Shown here piece after piece: positions 29,631-41,291 of a stretch of 64,000 bases of DNA (the stretch's first letter is position 1; every line of letters begins with the position of its first letter). The notes below the pieces were generated by a model, which was not told where the DNA came from, searched no databases, and worked only from the letters and a program-made list of their open reading frames with translations. A program made the position numbers and the translations under genes. The DNA is taken from NCBI RefSeq assembly GCF_020283565.1, contig NC_060061.1, positions 19,877,362 to 19,941,361 of the forward strand. The letters run 5' to 3'. The stretch is from Trifolium pratense. Its lineage: Eukaryota; Streptophyta; Magnoliopsida; Fabales; Fabaceae.

Positions 29631-29838
29631 TAGGCTTAACTATACATTTGGTCTCTTATGATTATTTTAAGTTTCAATTTTGTCACTTACGTTTAAAACG
29701 TATCAATTTGGATTTAACAGGAAGGGTCATCAAAGGTAACAGAGGAAACGTAAGGGACCAAATTGATACGTTTTAAACATAAAGAACCAAATTGAGACCT
29801 AAAATAAACTTAAGCGACCAAATGTGTAGTTAAGCCTA
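29631..29838. mobile_element. Foldback MITE, ~208 bp
   Basis: The sequence is largely self-complementary. The ends are TAGGCTTAACTATACATTTG and, from the other strand, TAGGCTTAACTACACATTTG. The inner part pairs too: AAACGTATCAATTTGG against CCAAATTGATACGTTT. The end TAGGCTTAA resembles the foldback at 61795. It would fold into a long hairpin if transcribed. Confidence 0.75.
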
Positions 29839-30410
29839 TAATTTAAAATGGGAAGTTTCAAATTCTAAAATCTAAACCAAATCTAAAATCCAATTCAGTA
29901 TTTTAGATGAAGCAAAATTACATTAGGAAATAAAATTATAATTAAATATGTATATTACAATAAAAAGAAGAAGGTTAAATTGCACTTTTGACCCCTACCT
30001 CTTACAAACTTGCGATTTTGGCCTCTTGACTTTCATAATAGCATTTTTTTTTAGAGAATACATTTATTATTTGCTTCAAAAAAATACATTTATTATTTAT
30101 TGAGTTAAATTTTTCTAATATTTGCTTAAGGAAAATATTTATATAAGCAACCGTATTTTCAATGTGATTAGATGTACATTAGCTATCAAGTAGTAACAAA
30201 CTAACAATTTTTTTTTTATGAAAACAAACAAAATTATATATACAACTAACTAACACCATTATGTTGTAACACCATTATGTTGTTGGAAATTCTATATATA
30301 GCAAGATGAAAAAAAATTCAAACAGTATTATAATAGATTTTCGTTGGAATATCAACTTGTCGGTTGTCATAAGACATAAATTTAGAAAGTTGAACTTGTT
30401 TTTTCTCCAC

Positions 30411-30419
30411 TATAAAATA
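30411..30419 (+). promoter_or_regulatory. TATA box of the truncated GH1 gene
   Basis: TATAAAATA lies 43 bases before the ATG at 30462, so the promoter of the original beta-glucosidase gene appears to be preserved. Confidence 0.55.
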
Positions 30420-30911
30420 TAGTTTTTATATCAAGTTTTGGCATTGACTTCAAAGCCAAAAATGGAGACTCTGTCATCTTTGAGAATTTCTGAAACTACT
30501 CTTGCAATCTTGGCTCTTGTATTGCTTTTCAACATTCCAACACAAGCACAAGAATGTATGTTTTTTTATAATAAATATCTTGTTAATTTAAATAATTAAA
30601 ACTATAGGAAAATCAAAATTACACATTGGTAAAACATATGGATCCAATTAAATATTTTTTATTCTTTATCATATTAGGTTATTATTTACTTCTGTCTATA
30701 ATTTTAAGACTTCAATCACTTGGAGCATTTGTTTGTCTCTAAATATATATTAAACATTTTTCATTTTTTTATATTTCTAGATACATTAGTATTCGTTTTC
30801 TAAATGTATCATTTATTAATACTATTAATTTGTCATTACCCATTGGTATGAAAGTTAGATGAATGAGAAATTGTGTGTTTCTATTATTTGTTTTCACAAT
30901 AAACTGGTATT

Positions 30912-31472
30912 CAGGGACGGAGCTATTCATATAAGTGTGAAGGCATGTGCCCACACTAATATTTCAACCTTTCTCAAAGTATACTACTACTAATGTGCAA
31001 AGCTGTTTTTTTGGTTAAAAAAATGTAAAGTGTTGTCCAGTAGAATAAACCAAAGTGATTACTAAAATAATAAATGTTAAGTAAATAATTTTTCATTACA
31101 CCAAGCCAATTTGACAAACCATATTACAACTAAATATATTGTCCCTCTACCAATCGTTAGTTGATTCAGTGGTGATTGACGCTGAACTTGGTAAGTAAAG
31201 AGAACCACGGTTCGATCCCTCGCAACTACGATCGAGAGGGGCTTGAGTCACTTGATGTCAGAACTGACTCCCAAATTAGATTCAACTTGTGGTGAAAGCC
31301 AATATATATATATATATTGTCCCTCTATCCCAACATTAAGTTTCTCTACAATCCCTTCGTCACAAATAAAAATCACCTATATATTATTCCTCCCTAAATT
31401 TTTTTCATTAGTTTAATTTTCTTTTAATGTATATATTGCCCCCACATCATAAAATTTCTAACTCCGTCACTG
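30912..31472. mobile_element. Non-autonomous hAT element, 561 bp, in the GH1 relic's intron
   Basis: The left end CAGGGACGGAGCTA and, from the other strand, the right end CAGTGACGGAGTTA are inverted repeats. An exact 8-bp target duplication CTGGTATT flanks it (30904-30911 and 31473-31480). No transposase frame is present. It carries a nested SINE at about 31150-31300. Confidence 0.88.
31150..31300 (+). mobile_element. tRNA-derived SINE nested in the hAT element
   Basis: An A-box-like segment (TTGATTCAGTGGTGATTG) is followed ~45 bases later by the B box GGTTCGATCCC, then the body GCAACTACGATCGAGAGGGG. A second copy with the same body is at 47455-47560 (GCAACTACGATCGGGAGGAG), so this is a dispersed family. 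Confidence 0.65.
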
Positions 31473-31689
31473 CTGGTATTCAATATTTTTATATGTTTAC
31501 ATAGATAGTGATGGTGTAAATGTTCAAGGATATTTTGTATGGTCAGCATTTGATACATTTGAATTTCAAATGGGCTATTCTGCACATTGGGGTCTTTATC
31601 ATATTGATTTTAATGATAGTCTCAAGCGTATACCAACTGATGCAGCTAAATGGTACACAAAATATCTGACATGTGATTTGGGGCACTAA

Positions 31690-34173
31690 AACACCTTTTC
31701 GATTGAAATCAATTTAGAAATGGAGAATTGTAAAGGATTCTCACTTCAAATATGATTGTTTACATCATGTTTATTTCATTTATTTGAAATTTTTAAAAGT
31801 ATTCACATTTATTATTTGAATTTATACTAGTGTATATACTTTTGCGATGTTATAAAATTTCATATTATTGTCTGGATCATAATAAAAGTTGTTACGTTTG
31901 ATATTAAAATTATCAAAGAATAATTTTTTAAGCATTTCATTTAAAGAAACTTTTTATTCAAAAAATTAAACAATACAATTTGCAATGCGTTGACTTTGCG
32001 CATTCTCATAAAAATTCTATAAAAAACTTACTATTTAAGGTCTTAAAGAGTGCCCCGGGAGCACTCGTTAGCATTTATCTTACATCATAAACTATTGAAT
32101 CTGATCCTAATGTACTAATTAAATTGCAAAGTAGAAAGAAATTCTAATGAATTAATAATGACTCAATGACAAAACTCATATCAAACTCATTACTTTTAGT
32201 CCTTCATTTAAATTATTGGCATTTGAATCGGGACAAAACAATGATATTTCCACTCTATTTTTTTTCTTTCATTTTGGCTTTTTTATTAGTACTGTAGTTT
32301 ATAGATACACACTATTTTAACATTATAATGGTTTTTCACATTTCCACACAATTCTCTAAAAATAGTGATAATTTTATGTCACTCTTTTAGCTACACAATA
32401 TGTATTTTTCATAAAAGAGAAATGCACTGTGTCGATAGAAATTTGCCACGAAAATCCAAAGAAGCATAGCAATAAAAGAGACGGAAGTAATGGTGTCATG
32501 GGTCCGTAGCTAGTAACATGTCCCCACGGCCAAAAAATTGTCCTGTCCCTTGCATCCGTACAATTCGTGCATCTCTCCGTAAGGTTAACTTACTACAAGG
32601 ATCTATATTTGGTGTTGTAACTCCAATACACACTAAAATTCCTAAAAATTTTCAATATCAAGGTAATCAAAAAAAAAAAAATTGGGTGGTGATTGTGTGT
32701 ATAACAATTATAAAAAAAAAAACTCAAATACAAAGTTCATTTTCAACCTCCATTTTTAAAACAAGAACTAAATTGATACCGAAACAATAAATGGTTAATA
32801 CACCTCAAAGCTTGGCCACATACGCGGTACACCACCTTAGATGTTTCGAAAATCCTCTACACCAGTTACCATCATTACCTCTATGAGACCGGCACATCCT
32901 ACCAACAAAGTGCTTTTACTTGCACCATACGTATTTCACACGGTCAAATCATTAATATACGATTCTTCCAAACAATCAAAATATGAGTTTTATTAAAATA
33001 AAGACTCGTTACTTTTTTTTTTTTTATAAACAGGACTAGTTACTTTAAAGACTAAATAAATTGACAGATTTCATATATTTTAGGAACTAATTATATTTGT
33101 ATAATTTAAGTATTAAATTGAAAAGAGAATATAGTTTAAAAACTAGTCGATGATGGTGGGTCTTGTTAACATGTGCCCTAAGGGCACATGTTAAGATATA
33201 TCAAAATAAAAATTCAACATTTAATGATACAAGAAATTTAATGCTTCAAAAGTCAAAATGCACAAATTAGCATTTAATAATTTCTATTTTTACTTCCTTA
33301 ACATGTGCCCTTAAGGCACATGTTAACATTCTCCTTTTCATATAAGTTCACAACTAAGTACCCTTACCTTACCTATAAGCATAAGCTTGTAGCTTGCTGC
33401 TTGCTCGGCGCCCTTGCTAATATTCAGACATATTAAGAAATTAAATATAAAAATATTTATTTTAAAATTGTATACACAATTTTTTAAATTTAAAATATTG
33501 TAGCTTTCAATGTAAAATTTCAGTTTTTAAATTTTGTTAACATGTGCTTTCAGGATACACGTTAAACATTTTATTTGATCGATTACAAACCTTTGCTATA
33601 TATGTGACGTCACTCATGACATGGTCCTCACTTAAATGGACAAGGGCCCACAATTGGCCCATTATAGATAGTGACTTATCCATTGTTTCCAGCTGTGCCA
33701 TATATCCATAAGCCCTTTCACTATCCAAACTTCCAAAGGGCCAAAACCCATTTACCCTTTTAGCACACGTATACCCAACCACGTTATTTTCTTCATAATA
33801 ATATGAATAAATTATTGTTGTCTTATTGTTATTGTTGTCTTATTGTAATTGCTATAACTAACAATCAAGAAAAAGGAAACCAAGGTATACAAGAGTATTC
33901 ATAAATGACCAAAGACAAGACACAAAAAGAGAGACGATTAATTAAGAAAATTTTAGCTTACCTACAAATGTTTTTAACTTTTTTTCCTTTCTATTTGTTT
34001 ATGCTAAGAATCATTAAGCTTTGAAAAAGAGAATATTTAATTTTTGGAGTTAAATATAGACATATTATTGAAACTTGTATAAAAAACCTTATACATCACC
34101 GGTTATTCAATAAATCCGAAGAAAAAAATTATTTAAATTTAAGACCAGAGAAAATATCTTAAACTATGAATAC

Positions 34174-34209
<36 letters not shown>

Positions 34210-34916
34210 GCACTAATTATTTTTCAATATATGTTCACTAATTTTAAACATCATTATACATTTATACTAGTACATGATTAGTCATAGTTATTTTCAAATA
34301 CACATGTCTTTGCAAACATCAACAAAGATTAAGATCATATAACAAATGCTAACTAACAAATGTGGTAGCCCCATTAACCACATGTATATTAAGACTAAGA
34401 TAAGATGATGAAAAAAAAAAAAAAAAGTAAACCACATGTATTAAGAAGAAGACTAACAAAATAGTGTCGGTTTGGGGCCCTTAATCTTCCACGTCATCAT
34501 TCATTTTTTAATGTTAAATCAAACCTACACATACTATCAATTTGATGTTCCTTCATAACCAACACTCATTGAAACTTGAAAGATTCAAAATCCTCCATTC
34601 CCTTAAAATGGGGGCCCTAAAGTAAATGCAACATAATAAACTTGCTTCACCAAATTTTGTACACAATGCTTTGCATATGTGACATTGACATACATCATCA
34701 ACAAATTATATATGATCTTATAAAAGTCAACTTTTATGAGCGCATTCCCTTACCACATTTCCTAACAAACCATAGAAAAAGTGGCTACATAATAATAACA
34801 ATAACAAAATATTATTATATTAGAAAATTAAGCTGCTTTAATTTCTAGACCAAATTATTACAACAAAATCTGTACAAAAAACTTTGATTATTTTATCATC
34901 ATTTCCTTCTTTTCCC
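31690..34916. other. Intergenic DNA between the GH1 relic and the bHLH gene
   Basis: Mostly AT-rich and without a convincing gene. It includes the palindrome-ended repeat at 33166-33327, an (AT)n tract at about 34176-34203 and poly(A) tracts. The minus-strand frame at 33537-33782 and the plus-strand frame at 32518-32790 show no domain and no gene signals. Confidence 0.5.
33166..33327. repeat. MITE-like repeat whose two ends are each a ~29-bp palindrome
   Basis: At 33166-33194 TTAACATGTGCCCT, one A, then AGGGCACATGTTAA form a 14-bp perfect palindrome. At 33298-33327 nearly the same palindrome recurs with a slightly different centre (CCCTTAAGG). About 103 AT-rich bases lie between. A degraded third copy (TTAACATGTGCTTTCAGG) is at 33537. 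No target duplication was found. Confidence 0.6.
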
Positions 34917-37236
34917 TTATCGCTTGTGTGAACATGTGCACTTAGCTCGATTGTCTGATAGAGTCTATACAAAAGAATATACATTATAGATCAGATACAT
35001 TAGTTATTCAATAAGTCTAAAAAGTGAATTTTTGCTTATAATTGAGACCAGATTAGTATATATATTTATAGAAAGAAAGAACAAAAATGAGCAACAGAAT
35101 GTGTAATAATGTATGAATAATTATGACATATATTGTTTGAAACTTGTAGAGATTGGTCAAATATTTGAACATACCTCAACTTGATTTTGTAGGTCTTTAA
35201 TGTACTCAACAGCCAAGTCCAACATATCTGATGTGTTTGTTTGCTGCAAATGGAGAGATACAATGTTTGGTGTATTAGTTAAGGTAGCTACAATCTACAT
35301 ACGTATAAGGTTGGTAAGTGTGCCACAAGTCAAACAAAATCCTTACCTTATCCATGTTTGGCACAAGATCTTGTAGTTTCCTCATTCGTTCACTAATTTT
35401 AGTTCTTCTAACCTGAAAGTCAATTCACAGAGAGGTAAGAAAATGAATTTCGTGAAGTAAATGAGTCGTGTTGTTTAGTTTTTAATCTCAATTGTCTGAT
35501 CTCAAATTAATGACTGATATTTAAAACTGATTTTGTTAGTGATGTTTAAACCATCTGATCTGAGATTAACGGTTGAGAACACTAGCTGCGTGTAAACGCG
35601 TGTGTTTTTTCTACAACAGGGAATTTGGATCTGGTAAGGTAGCCGTTAAAAAACAAACTCCATCGTGGACGACAATTATTTGTCAATAAGTAAAGATCTT
35701 GTGCAAGATTATACAGAAAATAAGTGATTTAAAAAAAAATTAAAAAAAAAAAAATCAGATTGTCTATCTTAGAATCAAGAAATAAGGTGCAAGTGAAAAA
35801 CAAAATAATATATACCCTTTCTGCAATGCTTCTCGGGTGAGTGGCGCAGCCGCGTTTGGCGCGAATTTTGCACGGAACAGAATCCGAGAACTGCAAAAAC
35901 TTCTCAATGGCTGCTAACTCCGCCGTAGTATTCGGCAAACTCATCTGATGAGCCAAAGGAGTAGTAGGAGGCTGGCCTCCTGTTTCATTCTGATCATCAA
36001 TGCAACAAAAACATATCAATAGTGATAAACTATTCACAATATGTTACATTTAATAACCAAATTCCAATAGTACTATTGTCCTACTACCTTAGTTTCAGCT
36101 GGATTTAAACCTGCAGAAAATGGTTTTACATCATCATCATCTCGGAATCTTTTTAGACCGGTAATATTGTCAGCTATCATTGCAGTATCTTCCCATGTAG
36201 TACCTAAGGGGAAACCCGGGATAAAATCGTTACCCCGGGTTTCGGCAAAACCTTCAGGTTCAGGATTATTTTGTGGAATGCTACTATTCCCAATTTCAGC
36301 TCCTAACACTGAGGTGTAGTTGGAAGCATTCTTTAACCTTACTGCAGAAGAAAACTTTGCTTCTTTGCTAGTACTATTAGCAGCTCCCATAGATCCTATG
36401 CCTCTCATAGCATTAAATCCTGCCAATCAGGCTAGCTAGCATCATTATGACAAACTATTCATAATGTAAAAAATATATATAATTGGCGTAAATATTAAGC
36501 CTATTAGGATTTCTAATTAACTTATTTCTATCACACTTTCATCAAATTCTATCCATTTTCCAGTTTGGATTGACAGTCAGTTCAGTTTGACAGAATCACC
36601 ATGACAGGCAGTTTGACAGAATCACGATGACAGGCTCATTTAAAGCTCAAAGTGCAGCTTTTACTAATTATACATGTCATATCGTAATTCTGTCAAACTC
36701 ACGCTTATCGAGTATTTGGATCAACAATGAATTCAGCAAAATCGCAATAAATCACATTGATTTTGACAAAAGCTACACTTTAGAGATTCAACAAAATCAC
36801 ACCGCAATTTCACTAAGTCTCTACTAGTATAATAATAACACACTTTGCCTATGTTTGGTATTATGGTGATATGTCTGTGATTTCACAAAAGCTTACAGTA
36901 TCTTCTGTCACAGTGGATTGCTGTGATTATGATGTATATACCAAACATACGCTTAAAGCTATTAAATAAAGTGTTCTTTTTTTTTTCCAAGATGAAAAAA
37001 AAAAGGTGAAATAAAAAAGAAAAGGAAAAGAGTTTGAAAATATACCAGTTTCAATGTTAATGTTTGAAAACAATCCAGCAGGTGAACTACCATGTCTAAT
37101 AAGATTAGCTCTACCAGTCTTCATTTGATTTGGCAAAGGTGGTCTTCCAGAACTTTGGTAAAAATTTTGAGGAACATTAGAACCATAACTATTCATATTA
37201 CTTTGTGTTCTTTGAAGCTGTTGGAGATCCATAGTT

Positions 37237-37273
<37 letters not shown>

Positions 37274-37652
37274 TTGATGACATAGTTTGAGATTGTTGAT
37301 CAATCTCTTCCTTCACTATAGGAAGTTGTTGTTGAACACTTGATAGATTCTGAGTCAGTGAATCATCTACAACAGCAACAGAAGCAGTAGCAGAAACAGA
37401 AACACTTTCAGCATCACCACCACCGCCACTTCCACTACCACTAAGACTATTCATAAACCGTGCAAAAACTCTTTCTGTTTCAGGACTTGAAGGTCTATTG
37501 AAAAGATGCTCATAGAATTCTTTATCAATAATATTCGAAAAATAAGAACTTGGTGCAGATTTAAACCTTGTTAACCCTGAATTCATCTGTTGTTGATGAT
37601 GATTTTGATGATCTAGAAACATAGTTGGATGCTGCTGAAGATCTGACTCCAT
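34917..37652 (-). CDS. bHLH transcription factor, bHLH122/FBH-like, 431 aa
   Basis: Six exons on the minus strand: 37652-37046, 36419-36088, 35989-35816, 35412-35347, 35243-35175, 34964-34917; 1296 nt, all with GT-AG introns. The N-terminus (MESDLQQHPTMFLDHQ, then GLTRFKSAPSSYFS and SSPETERVFARFM) is typical of the Arabidopsis bHLH122/bHLH130 (FLOWERING BHLH) group. The bHLH domain is at 354-416: basic region KIRAKRGCATHPRSIAERVR, helix 1 KISERMRKLQDLVP, helix 2 SDMLDLAVEYIKDLQNQVE, split over three exons as in that group. The tail TLSDNRAKCTCSHKR is also typical. Residues ~130-140 are an Asn run encoded by an ATT/AAT microsatellite. Relatives act in the nucleus on E-boxes in photoperiodic flowering and drought/ABA responses; the exact role here is inferred. 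Confidence 0.93.
36847..36953. mobile_element. Small MITE-like inverted repeat in bHLH intron 1
   Basis: The ends GCCTATGTTTGGTAT and, from the other strand, GCGTATGTTTGGTAT are inverted repeats about 107 bases apart within intron 1 (36420-37045). The body is partly complementary. No target duplication was seen. Confidence 0.45.
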
Positions 37653-38270
37653 TTTTTTTTCCTGTAAAAATTTGATCTTTATTCAAATTTTCAACACAAA
37701 CAATTTCTAAGATCTAATAAAAATTAATTATAAACAAAACCCACATAGGAAATTAATCTATTTCACTAGGAAATTAAGTTTTTCAGCTTAAGTTCTTCAA
37801 AATCAGAAAGTGATAAAAGGGGGTGTAAAAAGTAAAACAAAAACGACAAGAAAAGTATATGAATTTTTTTGTGTTGTGGTTTCTATCACTAGCATCAAAA
37901 CAAACGGCAAACCGTTTAACAGTGACAAGACAGGAACAAAAACAACGTAGACAAAGAACATGAACTATGATTATGATTATGAATACACACACAAAAAAAT
38001 TACCTCTTTGTATTTTAGCACCGAACTATTGCAACAAAAAAAAATTGGTTTAATGTTGCGTGTAGTGATGAGAGTGGTGGTGAAGAAATGAAGAAACCTC
38101 TATAGGAAGGTTGAAGATAAAAAAAGAATGAAAATGAATATAAAATAGCATTGGATTTTGTTGCTGTGGAGGTGCAGCCAATGAGGAGTGAACAGAGTGA
38201 CAATTCCAGCTTTCAGATTTGTTGTGTGTTTTCAGATACTGTAATTTACTAGAATACCCTTGAGATAGTA
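37653..38270 (-). promoter_or_regulatory. 5' UTR intron and proximal promoter of the bHLH gene
   Basis: On the minus strand TTTTTACAG followed by GAAAAAAAAATGG places a splice acceptor about 10 bases before the ATG, and CAAAGAG/GTAATTTT gives a donor at 38003. This implies a ~340-base leader intron (37664-38003) and a 5' exon above 38004. No firm TATA box was identified. Confidence 0.5.
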
Positions 38271-38649
38271 TGAGTGGAACGTGGCACAGGGAAAGTATTT
38301 CTGAAGAGGGAAAGAAAGAACAGAGATTAATCCTATATTTAGAAGTAAAGAGGTTTGGTTTTGTTAAATTGGGAAGGATACGAGGTGAAATTACTTTATT
38401 GCCATACTCATTATTATCTTACACAGTAAACAACTGTTGTACTGCTGCAGCATAGCTTTTCTGATTCAGATCACGAGTTGAGTAGTGGTCTTCAATACTA
38501 AATGCACCCATTAATAAAGGTTTCGATCAATTAATATAGAATTTTCATATCATAAACGGATAATCAGTTGCGTCGCTAACTTTTTTTAATCCAACTTTAA
38601 GGCCCAATTTATGAAGGAAACAACTCATCACGAAGTTTATTGTCATCAC

Positions 38650-39070
38650 ATGTAGGCCGAAAGATTACAGTCTTACGAATATTTAAATCAAGGCTCAATA
38701 TTGGGTTCGTTTGTCAAATGATATCAAGTGTTTTAGTCACCTCTCATGGCTTATCTGCAACAGTCTCATCATTAAGAAACCAAATATGGAGAAGAAGCTT
38801 GCAATTGTCTCTGATATTGTGAATTAGAGGGTATAACACGTGAGCGAAAAAGAGTGGCCTCAACGGATTGCCTTGTTGCACTCGACTGAATGACATGATA
38901 TATTCGTCCCCAAGATACAACCTTGTTGTTTGACCATAAAGAAACTCAACCCACAAATAAATATATATATGGACATCTCACCCTCACCTCACGCAGTAGC
39001 GTCGACTTGTCTAGCATCTTGAATGTATTTGAGAAATCTATTGTCAACTTTAACCACAAGGGGAGCTTTA
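38650..39070 (-). pseudogene. LINE reverse-transcriptase fragment
   Basis: On the minus strand the frame reads SRVQQGNPLRPLFFAHVLYP, then LIHNIRDNCKLLLHIWFLND, the plant LINE RT palm segment (QG.PL.PLLFA...L..DD), with the YxDD-type motif degraded to FLND. Upstream on the same strand, a second frame has NRFLKYIQDARQVD, equivalent to the SNAFN..DRS segment. The frames are broken and the rest of the element is missing. Confidence 0.75.
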
Positions 39071-39929
39071 GAAAACTTGGTGGTCAGCACAAAAGAAAAA
39101 ATACACTTTAGCCAGCCTCGCACCTTGACCACAAATTTTTCGTGAGAACTTTTATATATTGACAAAAAGAAACTTGATAACGGTCACTTATGTGACTTTT
39201 GTGACAGACCGCAACAATGACAGTAACTATGTTGAGCTAGTCTCAACAAATCGTGTGTTGTATTTTGACATATGCCCCAAAAATTAATCATTGTTGGCTG
39301 ATGTTCGTGCACATTTAGAATTTTTTACACCACATACTTAAAAAATTTATGATATCCACCATTCGTGAAAATAGGGGTAAAACATATTTCATCATTATAT
39401 GCAAGTGCGGCTTTCAAGTAGTTCTTTTTGTCGATTTCTTCCTTCTCGTTGAACCTTTTTGTGTTTTCTCCAAAAAAATTGAATTTATGTTATCTCTTGT
39501 TCCGCTTCAATGAGAGAAATTTTGCATTACATTGAAGTTGATCCTTAGTACGATATCGAGTTTCCAACAAAAATATTGCATTTAATATTGAAATATCACT
39601 TATTTTGAATTTTTTTTTTGTAAATCAGTCACTCATTTTGTGATGGAAATAATATATTTTCAATTAGAACAGGAAAATAATATATTTTGCATTAACCCTT
39701 TGATTTTGATTTGATTCTCACAAAAAATGATTATGATAATTTGGAATTCAGCTTGAAAATAAATAAAGTCTAAATAATAATCATTTCTCCTAAGAACCAA
39801 AATCAATTTTTTTTTTCAGATGACATATCTTAAGAAGAACTCGTTAATTATTTAAGTTCAACATGATTAAGAATATCATTTTTCAATGGTTAAGATAATG
39901 AAATAAACATTATCGTGCGTTTAAAAATA

Positions 39930-40074
39930 CTCCCTCCACTTTCAAATATAAGCAAAAGTTTTCTTTCTAAGTTCATTGAATCATTTATCTATTTGGTCTA
40001 AAATGTAGACCAAATACATAAATGACTCAATGAACCTAAAAAGATAACATTTTCAAATATTTGAGACCATAGGG
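39930..40074. mobile_element. Stowaway-like MITE, ~145 bp
   Basis: The left end CTCCCTCCACTTTCAAATAT is the familiar Stowaway/mariner MITE end, flanked by TA at 39928-39929. The inner part is self-complementary (GTTCATTGAATCATTTAT against ATAAATGACTCAATGAAC). The right end is diverged and followed by TA at 40075. Confidence 0.65.
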
Positions 40075-40911
40075 TAATTCCATAAAGATAACTTATCTTT
40101 TAGCTATTAAGGATATTATTAAAATGATCGATGCTCAAATTATGGATTTTTTTTTTTTCACATTTATAATGTGTAAATTTAGTCACTAGAATGAAAAAAT
40201 AAATAAATAAATGAAGTCACATGCAGTCTAATGCAGTCTAATCCGGATTTGGATTATCTACATTTGATCTCCTTGGATTCATCTACATTCAAGCAAAAAA
40301 TTAATTAAGAAAGAGAAAATATTGCATATATATCTAAATGCATTTATGTGTGTTGTAATGACAAAAATACCCTATAATTTTGCCTAAATATAAGAAATGC
40401 AGTGCATGTGTGTGTTTGGTAAATCCAATAGGCTAGGTTATAGCTTATTGGGCTAACTTATAAGCATTTTTGATATGCTATTTCAAGTAACATTTAGGCT
40501 TATAGCTTATAGATTTTTATATTTTGTTCAATTTTTGTCCTTATTATTTTCATTTATTATTTTTTTATTTTTTTAAAATATAATAAGTACTCACTAAGTA
40601 TATATTTTTATGTTATTTTGATGATCAAACTCATAATCTAGAACGTACTACTCAAACCCATTATCACTTAGTGACTTCAAAACACTTTAAGTTTATTATA
40701 CTAATTTTTAACTATAAGCTATCTATAGTTTATTCTAGCAAAGAGAGCCTAAGTAGTACTAATTAATAGATGATGTGGTATTTTTTTGTTTGGTAAGTGA
40801 TGGTTTTTTTTTTGACGAAAGGTAAGTGATGTTGGGAATAGGATTTATCTTTTATATTATAAGCTTGTATACACAAGCAAACCTTGAACCCTAATTTGTT
40901 TACCCGCAACC

Positions 40912-41010
40912 CTTCAGTGCAAGGCAATATTTCCAACTACTATGGCAAGTATACCAATTGTGATTAAAATTATGTGCAATAATTGATAAGCACCATCAAT
41001 TTTAAAAGTA
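40912..41010. repeat. Dispersed ~95-bp repeat, copy 1 (copy 2 at 63477-63567)
   Basis: GTGCAAGGCAATATTTCCAA and on through GGCAAGTATACCAATTGT, ATGTGCAATAATTGATAAGC recurs almost unchanged 22 kb away at 63477-63567. Both copies are in the same orientation. Copy 1 lies just upstream of the Helitron helicase remnant. Its class is unknown. Confidence 0.7.
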
Positions 41011-41291
41011 TATCATATCAAAATTATTGTTGACTATATTATTCATCACGAAATATTTTTATGACTTTCCTGATCAATGATTTTTTTCTACCGGATCATA
41101 AATTTAGAGAATAATTATCATGTGAGATTTGGAAAGTTATTATCACGTGTGATTTGGAAATTTATTATCAAACTCAATTCTGCTAAATCAATTTTTTTTG
41201 CAATATAACCAAACACAATCATAGTCATGTCACTAATCACATTCATTATTTTGATTTTAACATTGCAAATTTAATATTAATCGATGATCAA

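Larger units (their letters stand above)
27940..30400. other. Intergenic DNA upstream of the minus-strand LRR gene; several small repeats
   Basis: No gene is visible. It holds the separately listed MITE (28378-28533), SINE head (28926-29013) and foldback MITE (29631-29838). At 29975-30045 there is a one-sided fragment (GGTTAAATTGCACTTTTGAC) of a family related to the inverted repeats at 61795-62874. The rest is AT-rich. Confidence 0.5.
30462..31689 (+). pseudogene. GH1 beta-glucosidase reduced to signal peptide plus C-terminus (open 92-aa frame)
   Basis: Exon 1 (30462-30555) encodes a signal peptide, METLSSLRISETTLAILALV and on to TQAQE. After an intron with GTATGT and ACATAG ends, exon 2 (31505-31689) encodes the C-terminal end of plant GH1 enzymes: GYFVWSAFDTFEFQMGYSAH, then HWGLYHIDF and LKRIPTDAAKWYTKYL. 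In full-length enzymes (about 500 residues) this segment includes the aglycone-side Trp and ends the barrel. Both catalytic glutamates lie in the missing ~400 residues, so glycosidase activity is excluded. The splice phases still match and the joined frame is open for 92 codons. A hAT element and a SINE have entered the intron. It is a deletion relic, but a secreted mini-protein could still be made. Confidence 0.8.
39071..41290. other. Intergenic AT-rich DNA with a Stowaway MITE and a dispersed repeat
   Basis: No gene is visible. Separately listed are the Stowaway-like MITE at 39930-40074 and the dispersed repeat at 40912-41010. Around 40410-40760 there is TTTGGTAAATCCAATAGGCT and later AGCAAAGAGAGCCTAAG, possible ends of a decayed MITE rich in AGCTTAT motifs. 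Confidence 0.4.

Noticed and set aside
32518..32790. 90-codon plus-strand frame
   Set aside because: Lys-rich translation of A-tracts with no domain.
33537..33782. 81-codon minus-strand frame (YTCAKRVNGFWPFGSLDS)
   Set aside because: No known domain, and it overlaps a palindromic repeat relic.
38270..38455. 61-codon frame upstream of the bHLH gene
   Set aside because: Lies in the bHLH promoter on the other strand, with no domain.
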